64,000 nucleotides of DNA, from positions 248,001 through 312,000 of the forward strand of contig JAHRBS010000004.1 in NCBI GenBank assembly GCA_024305745.1. The letters run 5' to 3'. The notes beneath the pieces were generated by a model. It ran no database searches. It was not told the origin of the DNA and saw only the letters and a list, made by a program, of their open reading frames with translations. Of the stretch, positions 42,042 to 54,427 are shown in pieces; positions within the stretch are counted from its first letter, which is position 1; each line of letters starts with the position of its first letter. A program made the position numbers and the translations under genes. This DNA is from Polyporus tsugae. Lineage: Eukaryota; Basidiomycota; Agaricomycetes; Polyporales; Polyporaceae.

Positions 42042-45000
42042 TCACGAGCATGCATAGCGCACATAACCGCTGAGAGTTTGCTCGCCGAGCTCACAATCTA
42101 CGAGACTACCCGCTGCACGCCGAGCTTGGGTCACCGAGAGCATGGGAATGGGATGGGAGACCAGGAGGTCCTCGAGGTACTCCGCGACCGCGAATGCAGA
42201 GCTGGTGGGGTCTTTGCGCACCTCGGCGAGGAAGGTGCTCATAGAGACCTTCTTGAGTTGACGGGCCGGTTGGAACGCAGATAGAGAGTCCACAACACGC
42301 TTCCAAGGCGTGTATCGCGTGGTGTCGAGCGTGTAGTAGCGGACGGGACCGGGCGCGGGGTGCGATACGGCGTGCTCGATTTCGCGCAACAGGATGTTGG
42401 CAGCGACATCGACAGGGAGCCAGCGAACGTCCTGCCAAAAGACAGTGGTCAGCCACGGCTGGACAAATAGAGTACTGTGAGGTGGCGACGTACTGCAACT
42501 CCGGTTGGTACCATGCCCAGTGCGTGCGCGGAACGTAAGAGACGGGGTATATACTCGCTCTTCTGCCACGCGCCTGTTGCGAGCGTGCCAGAAAGCTGGC
42601 CGCACCGAATAATAGCGGTGCGAAGGCTGGGCCGTTGCGCAACAGCATTCTGGAACACCTGCTCGGAGACGTACTTGGCGTACGAGTAACCCTGCGGGAT
42701 GCAGAACTCAGGGGAGTTGAGAGCCGCCTCAGGGACGGCACGGTTGAGGAAAGGCCAGCGCGCTACGGAGCCGATAGAGGAAATGAAAGTGATGTGAGGA
42801 GGACGCTCATACGAAGAAGACAACGCGAGTTCGACAACGGAGCGGGCCCCTGCGACGTGACCCTCGAATTGCGGGAGGAGGAGATTGAAGTTCAGGAGCC
42901 ATGCGATATGCACGATGTGCGTTAACTCCCACGTTAGCTAGTAGAGAAAATGCAATGAGTATTATGGTCGGAGAGAAAATCGATCGGCGTACCTTGTTAT
43001 ACACCTCGGCTTTGATCCCCAGGCGGGCCTTGCCGACTTCAAACTCAACAAACTCCACTCTGCCCTTGGAAATACCCTCCTGTAAGATGAATAGGTTCAG
43101 ACCTTTGTCCCGAAAGGCTCCTTCTTGCCGCTTCTGGATAGACTGGGAGCCGTTGCTCCGGTTGAGAAAATACACCTTCTTGACGTGCTGCTGGGCGAGT
43201 AGGTGTGCGACAAATGATGCCCCCAACGAGCCTGTCGTTCCAGTCACAGCATAGACGTCCCCGTCGGCGGGCAGGGGGCGCATCCCTTCGTGGTACGGGA
43301 GGTTCCTCGAATACTTCTCGACCATGGCCTCAATCTCTAGCTCCAAGTCGTCCGCCGCACTGTCTTCCGACACAGGCTCGGCGGCGACAAACGCGACGAG
43401 GAAACGCGCGAGCGCGGCACACGTCGGGTGCGCATACACAATGTTCTGAGGGAGCACGGTTAGGATGCCAGCTCGACGGACGGCAGTGCTGAGCGACGCG
43501 CGCAGCTTCGTCACCACGAGAGAATCCATTCCGTGTCGGAAGAAGTCCTCCTCGGGGCCGAGCCTCTGACCGAGCGCGTCCACAACCAGCTCCTCGACGA
43601 ACGCGTGGAGATCAGACTCTTCTAGCTTTCCGGCGTTGAGCGGAAGATCGTGAACTGCCATAGCCGCATCCATGCCGTGCTCGAGCGCTTTGTATGCACG
43701 CTCCACGTCTTCGGCGTAGAGGGCCAGCGTCGCTTTGGCCTTCACCGTGCCCTTGTCCGACAATACGAAAGGGCGATCAGAGCGCGCGACCAGGACCATC
43801 CCGCGGAGAAGACGCGAGTGGCGCGGGACGATCTTGTTAATGTGGTCCTCGATGTGTGGCCAGACGAGGTCGAGGTACTGATTAATGTGCTCGTCATTGT
43901 CGGACTTGAGCAGTCCCGCTGGAGGGTTCACAATCGCGCCATTGACGAACCTACCAGTCCCGAAGATGATCGCATGGTAGATGTATTGAGAGGCGCAAAG
44001 AAGTATCTCTGCGGAGCAATGAGTTTAGAGAGCGCTCCCGAGAAGGGAATCTGAAACGTTACCTAGTTGCGTGTTGTCTGTCTTCTCGCCATTGCTGAGA
44101 ACAGTCTGGATTCACATGGGTTCGATTGGTGGCGCACAAGATGAGAATATTGTGTGGTCCTTACCACATCGTCAAGGCGTCCCGCGGGCCTCCACAGGTG
44201 CGATTTGTTCGGGTCAGGGTGTTGCAGCCATCCGTCGACGGTCGCGAAGCCGATCGGGCCAAGTGTATTGACTACGGGCGGGGTGGTATGGATAGGCTAT
44301 GGCTCGCACACAATTCGCCATCAGCTATTGCTCGTGGAAATGAACGTGCAAACCCAACTCACCGTCACGATGAGGTTATATCGTCCATGAACGTCGCCCG
44401 CCATCGGATACCACTTAAATTCGTAGTAGTCGACGAGGCGCATGTACATCCAATCTGCTGGATGTCCATTCTCGAGCGACGAACGGGCGAGCGGTCCCGC
44501 TTCGGTGCTGTTGATAAGCCGCAATAATATGTTAGTCAGCATCAGCGGAGGTTGCAACGCGCGTTTGGAAATACATACGACCCACCCCAAGCGACGAGCT
44601 TGACGCCATGTCGCACCAGGTGCTCCCCGGCGTTCTCCCGTAGGGCAGCGCCTCCCCAAAATACAGTGTTCTGCGCGGCCAGAAGGCGCTGGGCCACACG
44701 TTTCAGGTTTGTTGCATGTAGCGTCTCTAACATGAATGCATCACTCACCACCCAGTCTGGCTCTTGCGAGTCTACAATGTCCTCGAGTATGCTCGGGGGC
44801 AACGACGCATCAACCTTGCGGTGTTTGAGAATCTGAAGATGCCGGAGGATGGTGTCGGCTGAGACGGACCGCCATGTATCGAGGCAGACGAACGACGCCC
44901 CCGTTCCAAGGAAGAAGGGAAAGGACTGCAAGGTGACAAGTCAGTTCGTAGCTGCTAGCTCTGATGAGAGGAATGATGACGTACTGTGCAAATCCCACCA

Positions 45001-46065
45001 GCCTACGATTGGGATACGGCCCCATAAGATTGAGCAGAGTCAACGCGCATGAGTTTCCAGCACCCTGGTCAGCAAGGGCAGAATAAAACGTACGTGGAAC
45101 ATCGGGAAACATGTGTAGAGCACATCGTCATTGCACCTCTCCCGGTCACGGTAGTTTGCTGCGCAAAGCGCGAGTAGAAATTCATGCGACCAGGAGACAG
45201 CTTTGGGATGCCCTAGCAGATGCAAGAATGAGCGACCGTAACCAACCGTAACAGGAATGCGCGTCGAAAAAGCTTCTAGCCAAATCGCGGGTTAAGATTT
45301 CCCGCGGAGTGCGCGAGCAGAGATGAAGCTAACGATAGTTTCGAAAATGCGTACCTGTGGAGCCGGAGGTGTGGAGATAGAATGCCCCACCCTTTGCTTC
45401 ATTTTCAAGGACCGCCGGGGAGAATGTCTCTGACTCCGCGAGAAAGGCGAGGGCGCGTTCCATTCCATCCCGTGTCAGATGCAAGGGGATGGGAGGGCGC
45501 GTGATGATGATGGGAGCGACGCTGGTAACGGCATCTTCGTGGAAGATGTCGGCGTGAAGTTGGCTAATTGCGCCGTCCACGAGGGCGGCGCGGCAGCCGG
45601 TGGTTTGCAAGAGGTGAAAGATCGCATCGGGAGAGTTGCGGATCGAGATGAGAACCACCTACAAGATTCCGAGGTGCAAGATACGGTCAGGGAAGACGAA
45701 GAGAAGAGAAAAGAACCGCGCTTTGGGCGTACCTGCCATCGCAGAGTGAACATAGCCACGAGGTCGACTAGGAAGTCGTAGTTGCTCTCTGCAAGAAAGC
45801 CGACCACGACGTGCTCATTGCCAAGCGTGCGAGACTCCAGCCCGGTGACCGCAAGGAGGTAATCGGCTCTGGACCACATATCGGCGAGAAATTGACGCCA
45901 AGTAATGGACGTGACGCGGGCTTGCTCGTCGGAACGGGAATCCTGGAGGTAGCACACTACTTCGCGATCGGGGTAGGTAGTGGCCACGCGAAGAAGGTAT
46001 TCCGGAATGGGTACCATGGGCATGAGTAGTGGCGGCGAGAACTTAGTCCGAGTCGTGGACGACAT
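42042..46065 (-). CDS. Adenylate-forming reductase (A-T-R, NRPS-like, no condensation domain)
   Basis: Activates a carboxylic acid with ATP, loads it on a phosphopantetheine arm and reduces it with NADPH to an aldehyde or alcohol. ATG at 46065 (MSSTTRTKF); MPMVPIPEYLL is an in-frame alternative. Adenylation domain: ITWRQFLADM, FYLHTSGSTG-HPKAV (P-loop-like A3), VFWGGAAL, STEAGPLA. Carrier domain: FFRHGMDSLVVTKL (Ser near 43525). Reductase domain: Rossmann motif VTGTTGSLG (about 43230), FISSIGSVARW, and the catalytic tyrosine/lysine GYSYAKYVSE (about 42690). It ends at TGA 42042-42044 after LSGYVRYACS. Roughly 1050-1100 residues, normal for basidiomycete AFRs. All core motifs are intact. The substrate cannot be predicted safely; aryl or amino acids are usual in the family. 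Confidence 0.92.
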
Positions 46066-48349
46066 AGCTGGGGACGAGGAGGCAACGTTACCTGGGCTGT
46101 TCGGAAAGGCGGAACGCAATTCGGTTCATAAGGGATGTTCAGGATAACCTGGGCAGCCTCATACCAAGTCTAGATCCAGGCTAAGGATGACAGGCAGCCT
46201 GGGGAGCGGTTCAAATCGGGGTAAACCACTGTGTATCAGACAAGATGGATTTTAGATACCGAGCGCTGTTTCTCGGGACGACCGGCGAAGAATACTCGAC
46301 GCCCATGGTGCCCCTGTGCCACTGTTGATGTTACAACTGCGCTTGAGATGCCAGCGTGGTGCGGGACCGTCGTTCTCTCGCGTCAGCCGACAGACGCCGC
46401 AATATTGTGGGATATCGGGTAGCCACGAACGCCTCGCCCTTATGACAGAGTCCAACCCGCCGACGCCTTCCAAGGCCAACAGGGGGGACGAGGACGATGT
46501 TCAATTTGAGCCGACCGGCCGGCGCAGGTGATGTATACCTTCTCCGGTTTGGCCGTGACCTCAGAACCTGAGGCCTAATCGACTCTATGCATGCATCCCA
46601 CTTACATGCAGCCAGCTATTACGAGGAAGCAGATCGTCCCACCAATAAGCATTGCGCGCTCAGCCTAAGGTTGATGCGACTTCCTCGCGAAAACGTCAGG
46701 GTAGAGGTCGACGCGGCGTCGCGGTGCCATACAGCCAGCTTCGCCAGGTTCATGCAACAGGAGAGTCCGCCCATCTGCGCGCGCAGTCCTCGTCAAGGCC
46801 TGCCGTCGATACGAATTTGACCAAACGTTTTGGGACACGTCAGGAAGGACGTGTCCCAAAACGTCTGATTTCGAGACTAGAGCCGAACAAGAGACAGCTG
46901 CCCGGTACTTTTGGCAGGTTACTTCACATTCCGAGTTCCCGACTTGGAATCTCTCGAATGTCACATCCTAAAGGATGCCTGAGGGTGCGGCGTGTGAAGG
47001 AGAATGCACAAAAGAGACACATATATATATAAGAGGATCCACGCACAATTCACAACTTCCACTTCTTCCTCTCTCCGTCTTCCCACTCATCTCCGCCCGT
47101 TATATGCGCGTAACCATCGAGGTTTCTAGATCCTGGCTCAGGTCTCAAGAGTCGATGCGTGGACGGCCGACGGTCAGCTAGCTCTATAACCTGTACCGCT
47201 TGGTGAATGACGCGTAGCAACCGCGGGCGGCATGCAGCCCGGCATCTGTGACGAACTTCGGATAGTAAGGTAAGTATATTGGACAGTATGAGTGGATGAC
47301 GTCGTACCTTATAAGTACTGCCTTTCGATAGTACGGACCATGATGTCGATGGAAGCCAACACAGTCCATGCATGGAACTGCCAACCCATATTCCTGTAAA
47401 TGTGAGTTCATAATTCGCGGACGTCGAGTCGCAGTCCAGTTCAACGCCGAATTTGAACAAGTTTGCCGAGCACAGCGATGTTGACATGTATTTGATCAGC
47501 CGCCCATTCACAGTGAGCAGGTAGGTACCTGGCATGCTGGCTACTTACTCATCGATGCATCCCTCTGCTCTTCTCACTGTTAACTGTCCAGTGATCTTGC
47601 TTGAGACTAATCGCTACTAGCTGCACAGTATTGCTAACTAGCCTCGTCCTGCGACTTCTAGGCAGCATCAGGCGACTTGGAATTCCAGTGGGCAGCTGAT
47701 GTGCTCCTTACCAATTGCGCGATGATATCGCTGGGGATGCATCATGCGGGGTCCCTTCTGCAGCCGTCAAGCCCCCGTGGTACGGTCTTATGTCTCGCAT
47801 TGCAGGGCGCGTCCGAGCTACGGAGGAAGCGGTCGTTCTTCCAGTGCAACTCGAGTCGAGCATGACCATTGTTTTACGTCGTCGGGCCGCGTTCGAACTT
47901 GGTCATTACCTCCTTACGTCCGCCGGGGAGGGACGAGTGCGGTAGTGCACTTAGTTCTTTCGACAGGGCGTTCAAACCACCTCGCTCTAGGCAACTTCTG
48001 GCCTGCTTGACTCTTTCGCAACCGTCGACAGTTGCGATGTTCCGACATCCCTGATTCTATCCGCCTACCAAGTACGTTTGTTTCACTTGGTTTCAACATT
48101 ATCTGACCTTGCAGCTAGGCTTATCTTGTAACGTCGGGCCCAAAGACTGCCCAGAATTGACCCAGAATTTGCGATGAAGTCGTGGGAATTCTGCACGTCA
48201 AGGGAGGAGATTATCTCGTCACTGGCATCGGACCGAAGAGCATTCGCGATTCCCGAATCTCGCTGCTCTCCCACTCCCAACCCGCTGCCTACAACTTGCT
48301 ACGAGAGGGGTTGCACCTTCGTTGATCTTCGCTCGCTCGTTCGCTCACT
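46066..48349. other. Divergent upstream region of AFR and FMO
   Basis: About 2.3 kb between the reductase and monooxygenase starts. It contains the 17-bp perfect hairpin at 46825-46864 (listed separately) and a TATATATATA run near 47022. Minus-strand frames near 47184-47535 are open for up to 160 codons but show no domain. No gene called. Confidence 0.4.
46825..46864. repeat. Perfect 17-bp inverted repeat with 6-base loop
   Basis: ACGTTTTGGGACACGTC at 46825-46841 is followed by AGGAAG and then its exact reverse complement at 46848-46864. It could be a cruciform, a regulatory palindrome between the divergent genes, or the relic of a foldback element. Confidence 0.75.
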
Positions 48350-51054
48350 ATGGCCACTGAGAACCCCTCCGCGATTCTGCCCACACTCGACCGCCTTGGC
48401 GTGTCTGCTGTACCCGCCAATGTCGACGCGAAGAAGGTCGCGCAAGTCTGGCTCGAATCGTTCACGAAGTATATTCAATCAGGCGACATCGATGGTGTCC
48501 TATCGCTGTTCTCGTCCGACGCGTGGTGGCGCGATATGCTCGCCCTGACCTGGGCATTCCGCACTTTCCACACCGTGCCCAAGATCCGCAAACTTCTCGA
48601 GGACAGGCTCTCCATCGTCGCACCGACCGGCTTTCAGCTCACCGACGCCAAGTTTGAGAACCCGTACCCGGATCTCGCCTGGGTGCTCGTCCAGTTCACG
48701 TTCCTGACGAAGACCGGCAAGTGCAGCGGCATCGCGCGCCTTATCCCCACCGCTGAGGGTGGATGGACCGGCTTCACGTTCTACACGAACTTGGAGGACC
48801 TCAAGGACTTCCCGGAGAAGATTGGCGCACTCCGGAACCACTTCCCCAACCACGGCAAATGGCTTTCACAGCGCGAGCGCGAGCGTGAGTTCGTGGACCA
48901 GGACCCGACCGTCCTGATCGTCGGCGGCGGGCAGAGCGGGCTCAACGTCGCGGCGCGCCTGAAGCTGCTGGATATCCCGACGCTGATCGTGGAGAAGAAC
49001 AAGCGGATCGGAGACCAGTGGAGGAACAGGTACCAGGCGCTGTGTCTGCACGATCCTGTCTGTGAGTACGCGCATTACCTTCGATGCGATCCCATTTGCC
49101 AACCGGGTGCTTCGGCTGTTAGGGTACGATCACCTGCCCTATATCCCGTGAGTGATTCCCTCGCGCGTGTGGAATTCGTCTCCCCCCCTGACGCGCGGAA
49201 TCAACGCAGCTTCCCTGCTTCATGGCCGGTCTATACCCCCGCGCACAAGCTCGCGAACTGGCTCGAGTCGTACGCTGACGCGCTCGAACTGAACGTGTGG
49301 ACTTCCTCGACGGTAAAGAACGCGGCGTTGGACGCGAACGACGAGTGGAACGTCACCGTTGAGCGCGCGGATGGCTCTGAGCGCGTCCTTCACGTCCGCC
49401 ACGTCGTGTTTGCGATCGGTCTTGGCGGAAACAACCCGTTCATCCCGCAGATCGAAGGGCGGGAGGAGTTCCAGGGGCAAGTTTTGCACTCGACTGCACA
49501 CAACTCGGCGAAGGACCATCAGGGCAAGAAGGTCTTCATCGTGGGAGCTGCTACCTCTGGTGAGTGCTTTGCGAACGAGAGTGCGCGAGATGCTGACTTG
49601 GTCGTGAAGCGCACGATATCGCGGCAGACTACGTCGAGCATGGTGTCGGTACGTGACCCTCTTCACGGTCCTCCATCGCGCTTCTCCTGACTTGGATTCC
49701 CGTCCTCCGCGTAGATGTCACGATCTATCAGCGCGACTCGACGTACATCATGACTACGAAGCGCGGCATGCCAGGCATGCTCGGCCGTACGTACCTCTCT
49801 CCCTTATCTTGCCTCACCTGCTGTCCCTCCTGACGCGTCATGTGCGTCCGCGTAGACCTCTGGTGGGAAGGCGGGTGGCCGACGGACGTCGCGGACCGGA
49901 TCGACGCGTCGATCCCCACCTGGATCACCGAGGAGATCTCGAAGCGTCCCACCGCTGCGATCGCTGAGGGCGACAAGTGCGTCTCTGGATTCGCGGGAGG
50001 TGGGGATCGGGGGAGACGCTCACCACGTTTGTTTGACGCAGAGAGCTTCTCGAGGGCCTGAACAAGATCGGCTTCCGCACGCACCTCGGCCCCAACGACG
50101 CGGGCTTCCTCGCGATGGCTAAGAGACGTGGGGGAGGATACTACCTCGGTGCGCATCTGTTCTCCTCGCTTGAGTGTCGGCGGCACTGACCTGTTGAGGA
50201 CAGACGTCGGCGCGTCGCAGCTGTTGATCGACGGGAAGATCAAGCTGAAGAGCGGCAGCCCTATCAAGCGCTTCACGAAGACCGGGCTCGAGTTCGAGGA
50301 CGGGAGCACGGTCGACACGGACGTCATCATGTTCGCTACTGGGTGTGTTTCCTTTTCGTTCTTCATGGTTGCCCTTTGGCTTCCGCCTCCACCCCCCCTT
50401 CCCTCTTCCCCTCCACGTCGTTTCCATAACGCCCTCTATTCCCTCCTCGTTCTCCCCACATTGCTGCATGCTGCATGTACCGCATAATGACCTTTCCTCA
50501 CCGTATTTTAGCTTCGACTCGCCGTTGGTGACGGTCAAGAAGATCCTAGGGGAGGACATCACAGCACGCGTGAAGCCGATGTGGGGCCTGGACGAGGAAG
50601 GCGAGCTGCGCAATGTGTGGCGAGACACTGGCGTGCCCAACTTCTGGTTCATGATGGGCAACTTGATGTGGTGCCGGTTCCACTCGAAGCACCTCGCGCT
50701 GCGTGAGTGTCTCTCCTCCTCTACTTTTTATGTATGCTGGTGTCATCTTCTCGCGGACCACTGCCACGTTCGCCTTGGAATCGGATGGTGAGCTATGGTC
50801 TCGTCATAACGGTGACATTCCCCCGGGTGTGTTTTGGCAGGCGCGATTTGACCCTACTTTCTGTGGGTCGATCAATGGCGGTGGTCAAACGGTTACGCCT
50901 GCCGCCACGCCAGTACCATTTATCCATCCTCCTGTTTTTGAAGAGAACACAGTGTACTGACCCGTGTTCATGTTCATCTGGCTTGTTCACAGAGATCAAG
51001 GCCATCGAGGAAGGTGTCCTTCCTAGCAGTGGCAGCGAGCATCGCTACCAGTAG
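48350..51054 (+). CDS. Flavin-containing monooxygenase with NTF2-like N-terminal domain
   Basis: An NAD(P)H- and FAD-dependent monooxygenase that hydroxylates or oxygenates a small molecule. ATG at 48350. The first about 180 residues form an NTF2/SnoaL-like region (WLESFTKYIQSGDIDGVLSLF, AFRTFHTVPKIRKLLEDR, FTFLTKTGKCSGIARL). Next come FAD fold VLIVGGGQSGLNVAARL (about 48910), IGDQWRNRY, and the FMO-type hinge GQVLHSTAHNS (about 49480) followed by NADPH fold GKKVFIVGAATS. C-terminal exons give YIMTTKRGMPG, DLWWEGGWP, IMFATG, NFWFMMGNLMWCRFHSKHLAL. Stop TAG at 51052-51054. Around 600 residues, the usual size for fungal members of this two-domain architecture. It stands head to head with the adenylate-forming reductase. 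Confidence 0.9.
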
Positions 51055-52543
51055 TAACGCGTGCATGCATCGGTGGTGAATAGACGTAACAATAGGGCAT
51101 CTTGGGATATGTGAAGGCTACGCGAAGGTCAGTGCGCCGAGGAAGTAGAACGAGGTGCGAATATGTACACTAGGGGGAGGTGTTCGGAGCTTGGTAGTTA
51201 CCCAAGAAGTAGAAGCTTTAGACATGTGAGGATGTTGTTGTACGATCGCAGTATATCCATGGCCAAATCAATACATGACTGTAACGGGCACGTCACGGAG
51301 ATAGGCTCGAGTCTACACATGCGGTACCCCATTTGCTTTATCAGGATTGTGACCCGTATAAGGAGTCAATGACTTAACGCCAATTGCAACTTTGCGATTA
51401 AGTACTTTGTCACTGCGACAATACTTACACCACATGAAACTTGAACGCATTTCGATCACCGGAGATAGCTGTGCAATGTACACATGACTTTTGCGCAGAG
51501 GTCTGGTTCAGCTGTTGACTGATTGCTGCGGATAGACATCCGGTAAACCATTTGCAACCAGGACACCACTCTCCCGACGAACATATGGACTACCAACCAT
51601 TGGGTTCCGAAGCTTTTGCTTAATGGCGGTTACCAGGGGGTGACTGTCGGCTTGTGGCCCGGGAGCGTGCTGGCCGCTGGCAGGGGATGTGCTTGTGGAT
51701 GCGGCGAGGTGAGATATTTGTAGGTCCCTGGTAAACACCTAAGGCCGAAGAGTTGTACTTACTAGGTGAACCAGCATGTAACTTTTAAGTAAGTAATATG
51801 TATCGCGCCAAGGAAAGTCTTGGCATACTGTCTGAAATGGTATCCAATTATGTTGATCCGTTGACGACCACGGTTGTCGCTCCACTCCAGTGTCTCCACT
51901 GCTCTCCCTTGCACCGCCAGCTTCCAGACAGCGCACTCGGCAACGTTCAAGTTTCGCTCCTTCAATACCTAAATCGCTCTTGCCAATTTCTGGAATCAAT
52001 AGTGAGGTGCAGTGGGCGACTTTTACGTCCTTTCAAGTTAGCCTTCGTGGACAATGGACATCTCCACTGCTTCGAATTCAAGCCGCCGGCGATGGTTGAA
52101 ATTGCAACGTTGAACTTGAACTTGTGCTCGTGGAATTCATCTTGATCCGGGTTGCGCGCCGTACCGCTTCACCAGGCAGATCAGCTACGTCGCATCCGCT
52201 CGAACTTTCCTAACGGCTGCTTATTTACACAGCGCAGCCGCCTTGATCTGCCCAGGCACATCTCATCTACAAAGGACCTGTGCTGGTATTCCCAAAGCAT
52301 TTCGCCTGCCACCTGGACACTGGACATCGGACCCGACACGACCGGGACGCTCACCGTGCCCTCGGCCATGCGTGCGACCATATAACTACCCACACAACAG
52401 TGTTGGGTTCTTCACGGGTCCTGGTGATTCCCCACTTCGTTCTTCGCTTGCCCTCCCCTTCTTTCAGGCATCTAAGCCGCCCTCTCCCTCTTTACGACCC
52501 ATTCCTTTTCGTCGTATTTTTTTTTACGAGTCTCGACGACGTC
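51055..52543. other. Intergenic, no gene recognised
   Basis: The 3' flank of the monooxygenase, unassigned sequence, and the promoter of secreted paralogue 3. A pyrimidine-rich stretch (about 52440-52530) precedes the start codon. No domain-bearing frame seen. Confidence 0.4.
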
Positions 52544-54427
52544 ATGACGGTCTTCAGCCCTCTCCTCCTTGCCGCGCTCCTCCCCCTTGCCGCCCAGGCG
52601 GCCAACGACTGGAGCAAGCCTTGCTTCGGACAGTGTAGCTGGGACATCAACACGGGAAGCGGTTCGGGAACTGTCCAGCTGGTGAGTGAACCGCCTCCCG
52701 TATCACGTATTGACATCCGCTCATTTCATAAAACGTGACGCGGTGCACCGGCGATACAGGCAGGTACCCAATCCGGTATCTCGGACTTGACAACCGCCGC
52801 CGGATGGACAATTCTTGACTGTGATCCCCACACAGCGGATCAGGATATCCGTTTGGTGTGCCACGACCCGTCCAAGGGATGCGACCATGTTACCCAGGAC
52901 GGTGCTGCGGGCACCGTAGTCCGTCTCCCGAAATCCGTACGTTCTTATCTGATTTTGCGCATGAACTCGTCGTTGATTTGGCGGTGTAGTGTGGTTCCGT
53001 GCCGTTCGCGCTGGTGACTCGTCACTGGGTCCACAACAACCAGAGCATACCGGCGAACAAGCGGTCCCTCTTGACCCGTCGTGATGGTTCCACACCGAAG
53101 GTTATGGGCACCACCCTATCGACTGCCTTCGCGAATGGCAATCATACTGCGAAGTGAGTAAATTTCCGGCCATTTCAAGTTATGCAAGAGGCTAATCGAA
53201 GTGTGTAGGGGCAACGTGACGATGTTCCTCCAGGGGTCCTCGGTCTCTGGGGCTGCCGGGACCTTCACGCGGACTCCTCCCTCCAAAGGGCACCACTCCA
53301 AGCGTAGTGGGCTCTCGTGGGTCGGCCACACTGTCAAGAACCTCGCCAAGGTCCACAAGACCTTGAACGGCAGTAGCCCGATCAGCTTCAGCAAGAATGT
53401 TCCCCTGTTCGACAAGTCAATCTCGTGCCCGCAGAACGGCAAAATCCCCGGGTTCACTGGCGAGGCCAAGGTTGACCTCAACGCCAAGGTCGGCGGCAAG
53501 GTCAACTACGGTGTCGCCGCGACAGGCACCCTGGTCCCTCCCAAGCTGGAAGAATTCGGCCTCTTCGTCGGTTTCGACATGGACCTCCTGGGTACGCTCG
53601 GGCTCGATACGACCCTGACTGGCTCAATCGACACAGGCTTGATCCCTCTCTTCACGACGGGTCTTCCCGGACTCGACTTCCCCGGGCTCTTCAGCATCGG
53701 CCCCACGTTCACCGTCAACGCGGAGGGGACCGCCACGCTCGACGCGGACGTCAAGACCGACGTCGACATCGACTACAAGATCAAGGGCGCGGAGCTGTTC
53801 TTCCCTCCGCAGGGGAAGTCGTCGGGCTCGTTCACCCCCGGCGACTCTAACGTCCAGCTCTCCGTCTCCCCCGGTGTCACCTCGCACGGCCAGGTCGGTG
53901 CGCACCTGATCCCCACGCTCTCGTTCGGCATCAACGCGCTCGCGGGCAAAGCCAAGGCGACGATCAACCTCGACGTCGACGGCGAGGCGGCGGTCGACCT
54001 CACGCTGAGCGCCGCCGCAAAGAAGGCGAAGACGGTCAAGGGCAAGAGCACGGCGAAGTCGAGCCAGAGCTTCGGCGGCTGCGTCGACATCACGTCCGGG
54101 CTCACGGTCTCTGCGAGCGCGGACGCGGACTTCCTGAGCATCTTCGACAAGAACACGAGCGTTGACCTGTTCCAGAAGACGTTCGACCTGTTCAAGAAGT
54201 GCTTCGGGAGCAGCGCCCGGCGCCGCCGTGCGCACAGAGGTCGCGCGGAGTTCGAGGCGCCCCTCGCGAAACGGGCGGGGCTCAGCTGCCCGGGCTCTGC
54301 GCTCGAGAAGGCGCTTTCGATCACGAAGACGAAGGTCTCTGGCAAGAAGTACGTTCCTACTCTGCTCGCCGTGGGCATGGATAGCGAGACTGACCGTGTG
54401 GTTTTTCTTCTTCTTAGCTTGCACTAA
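52544..54427 (+). CDS. Secreted beta-rich protein, paralogue 3 of 3 (DUF7223-like)
   Basis: The best preserved and least interrupted copy. ATG at 52544 starts a signal peptide (VFSPLLLAALLPLAAQAA), then NDWSKPCFGQCSWDI, GGWTILDCD, RLVCHDPSKGCDHV and VVRLPKS. A conserved basic site RSLLTRRDGS follows. A single long exon (about 53210-54350) holds strand-rich repeats with GVAATGTLVPPKLEEFGLFVG, GLPGLDFPGLF, IGPTFTV, GAELFFPP, HLIPTLSFGIN, GGCVDITSGL and FDLFKKCFG, then strongly basic ARRRRAHRG and AKRAGLSCPG. The last intron (GTACGT...TTCTTAG) leads to a four-codon exon ending NLH and TAA at 54425-54427. No enzyme motif is visible; a cell-surface or wall role is a guess. It sits 33 kb from the tandem pair and on the other strand. 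Confidence 0.83.

Noticed and set aside
42042..46065. Full NRPS
   Set aside because: There is no condensation domain and the terminal domain is a NADPH reductase, so it is an adenylate-forming reductase instead.
47050..47535. 161-codon minus-strand open frame upstream of the AFR
   Set aside because: No domain, no signal peptide and no splice pattern; contains several start codons but nothing family-like.
53624..54424. 266-codon minus-strand Arg/Glu-rich frame
   Set aside because: Antisense to the long exon of secreted paralogue 3; typical GC-rich mirror frame.
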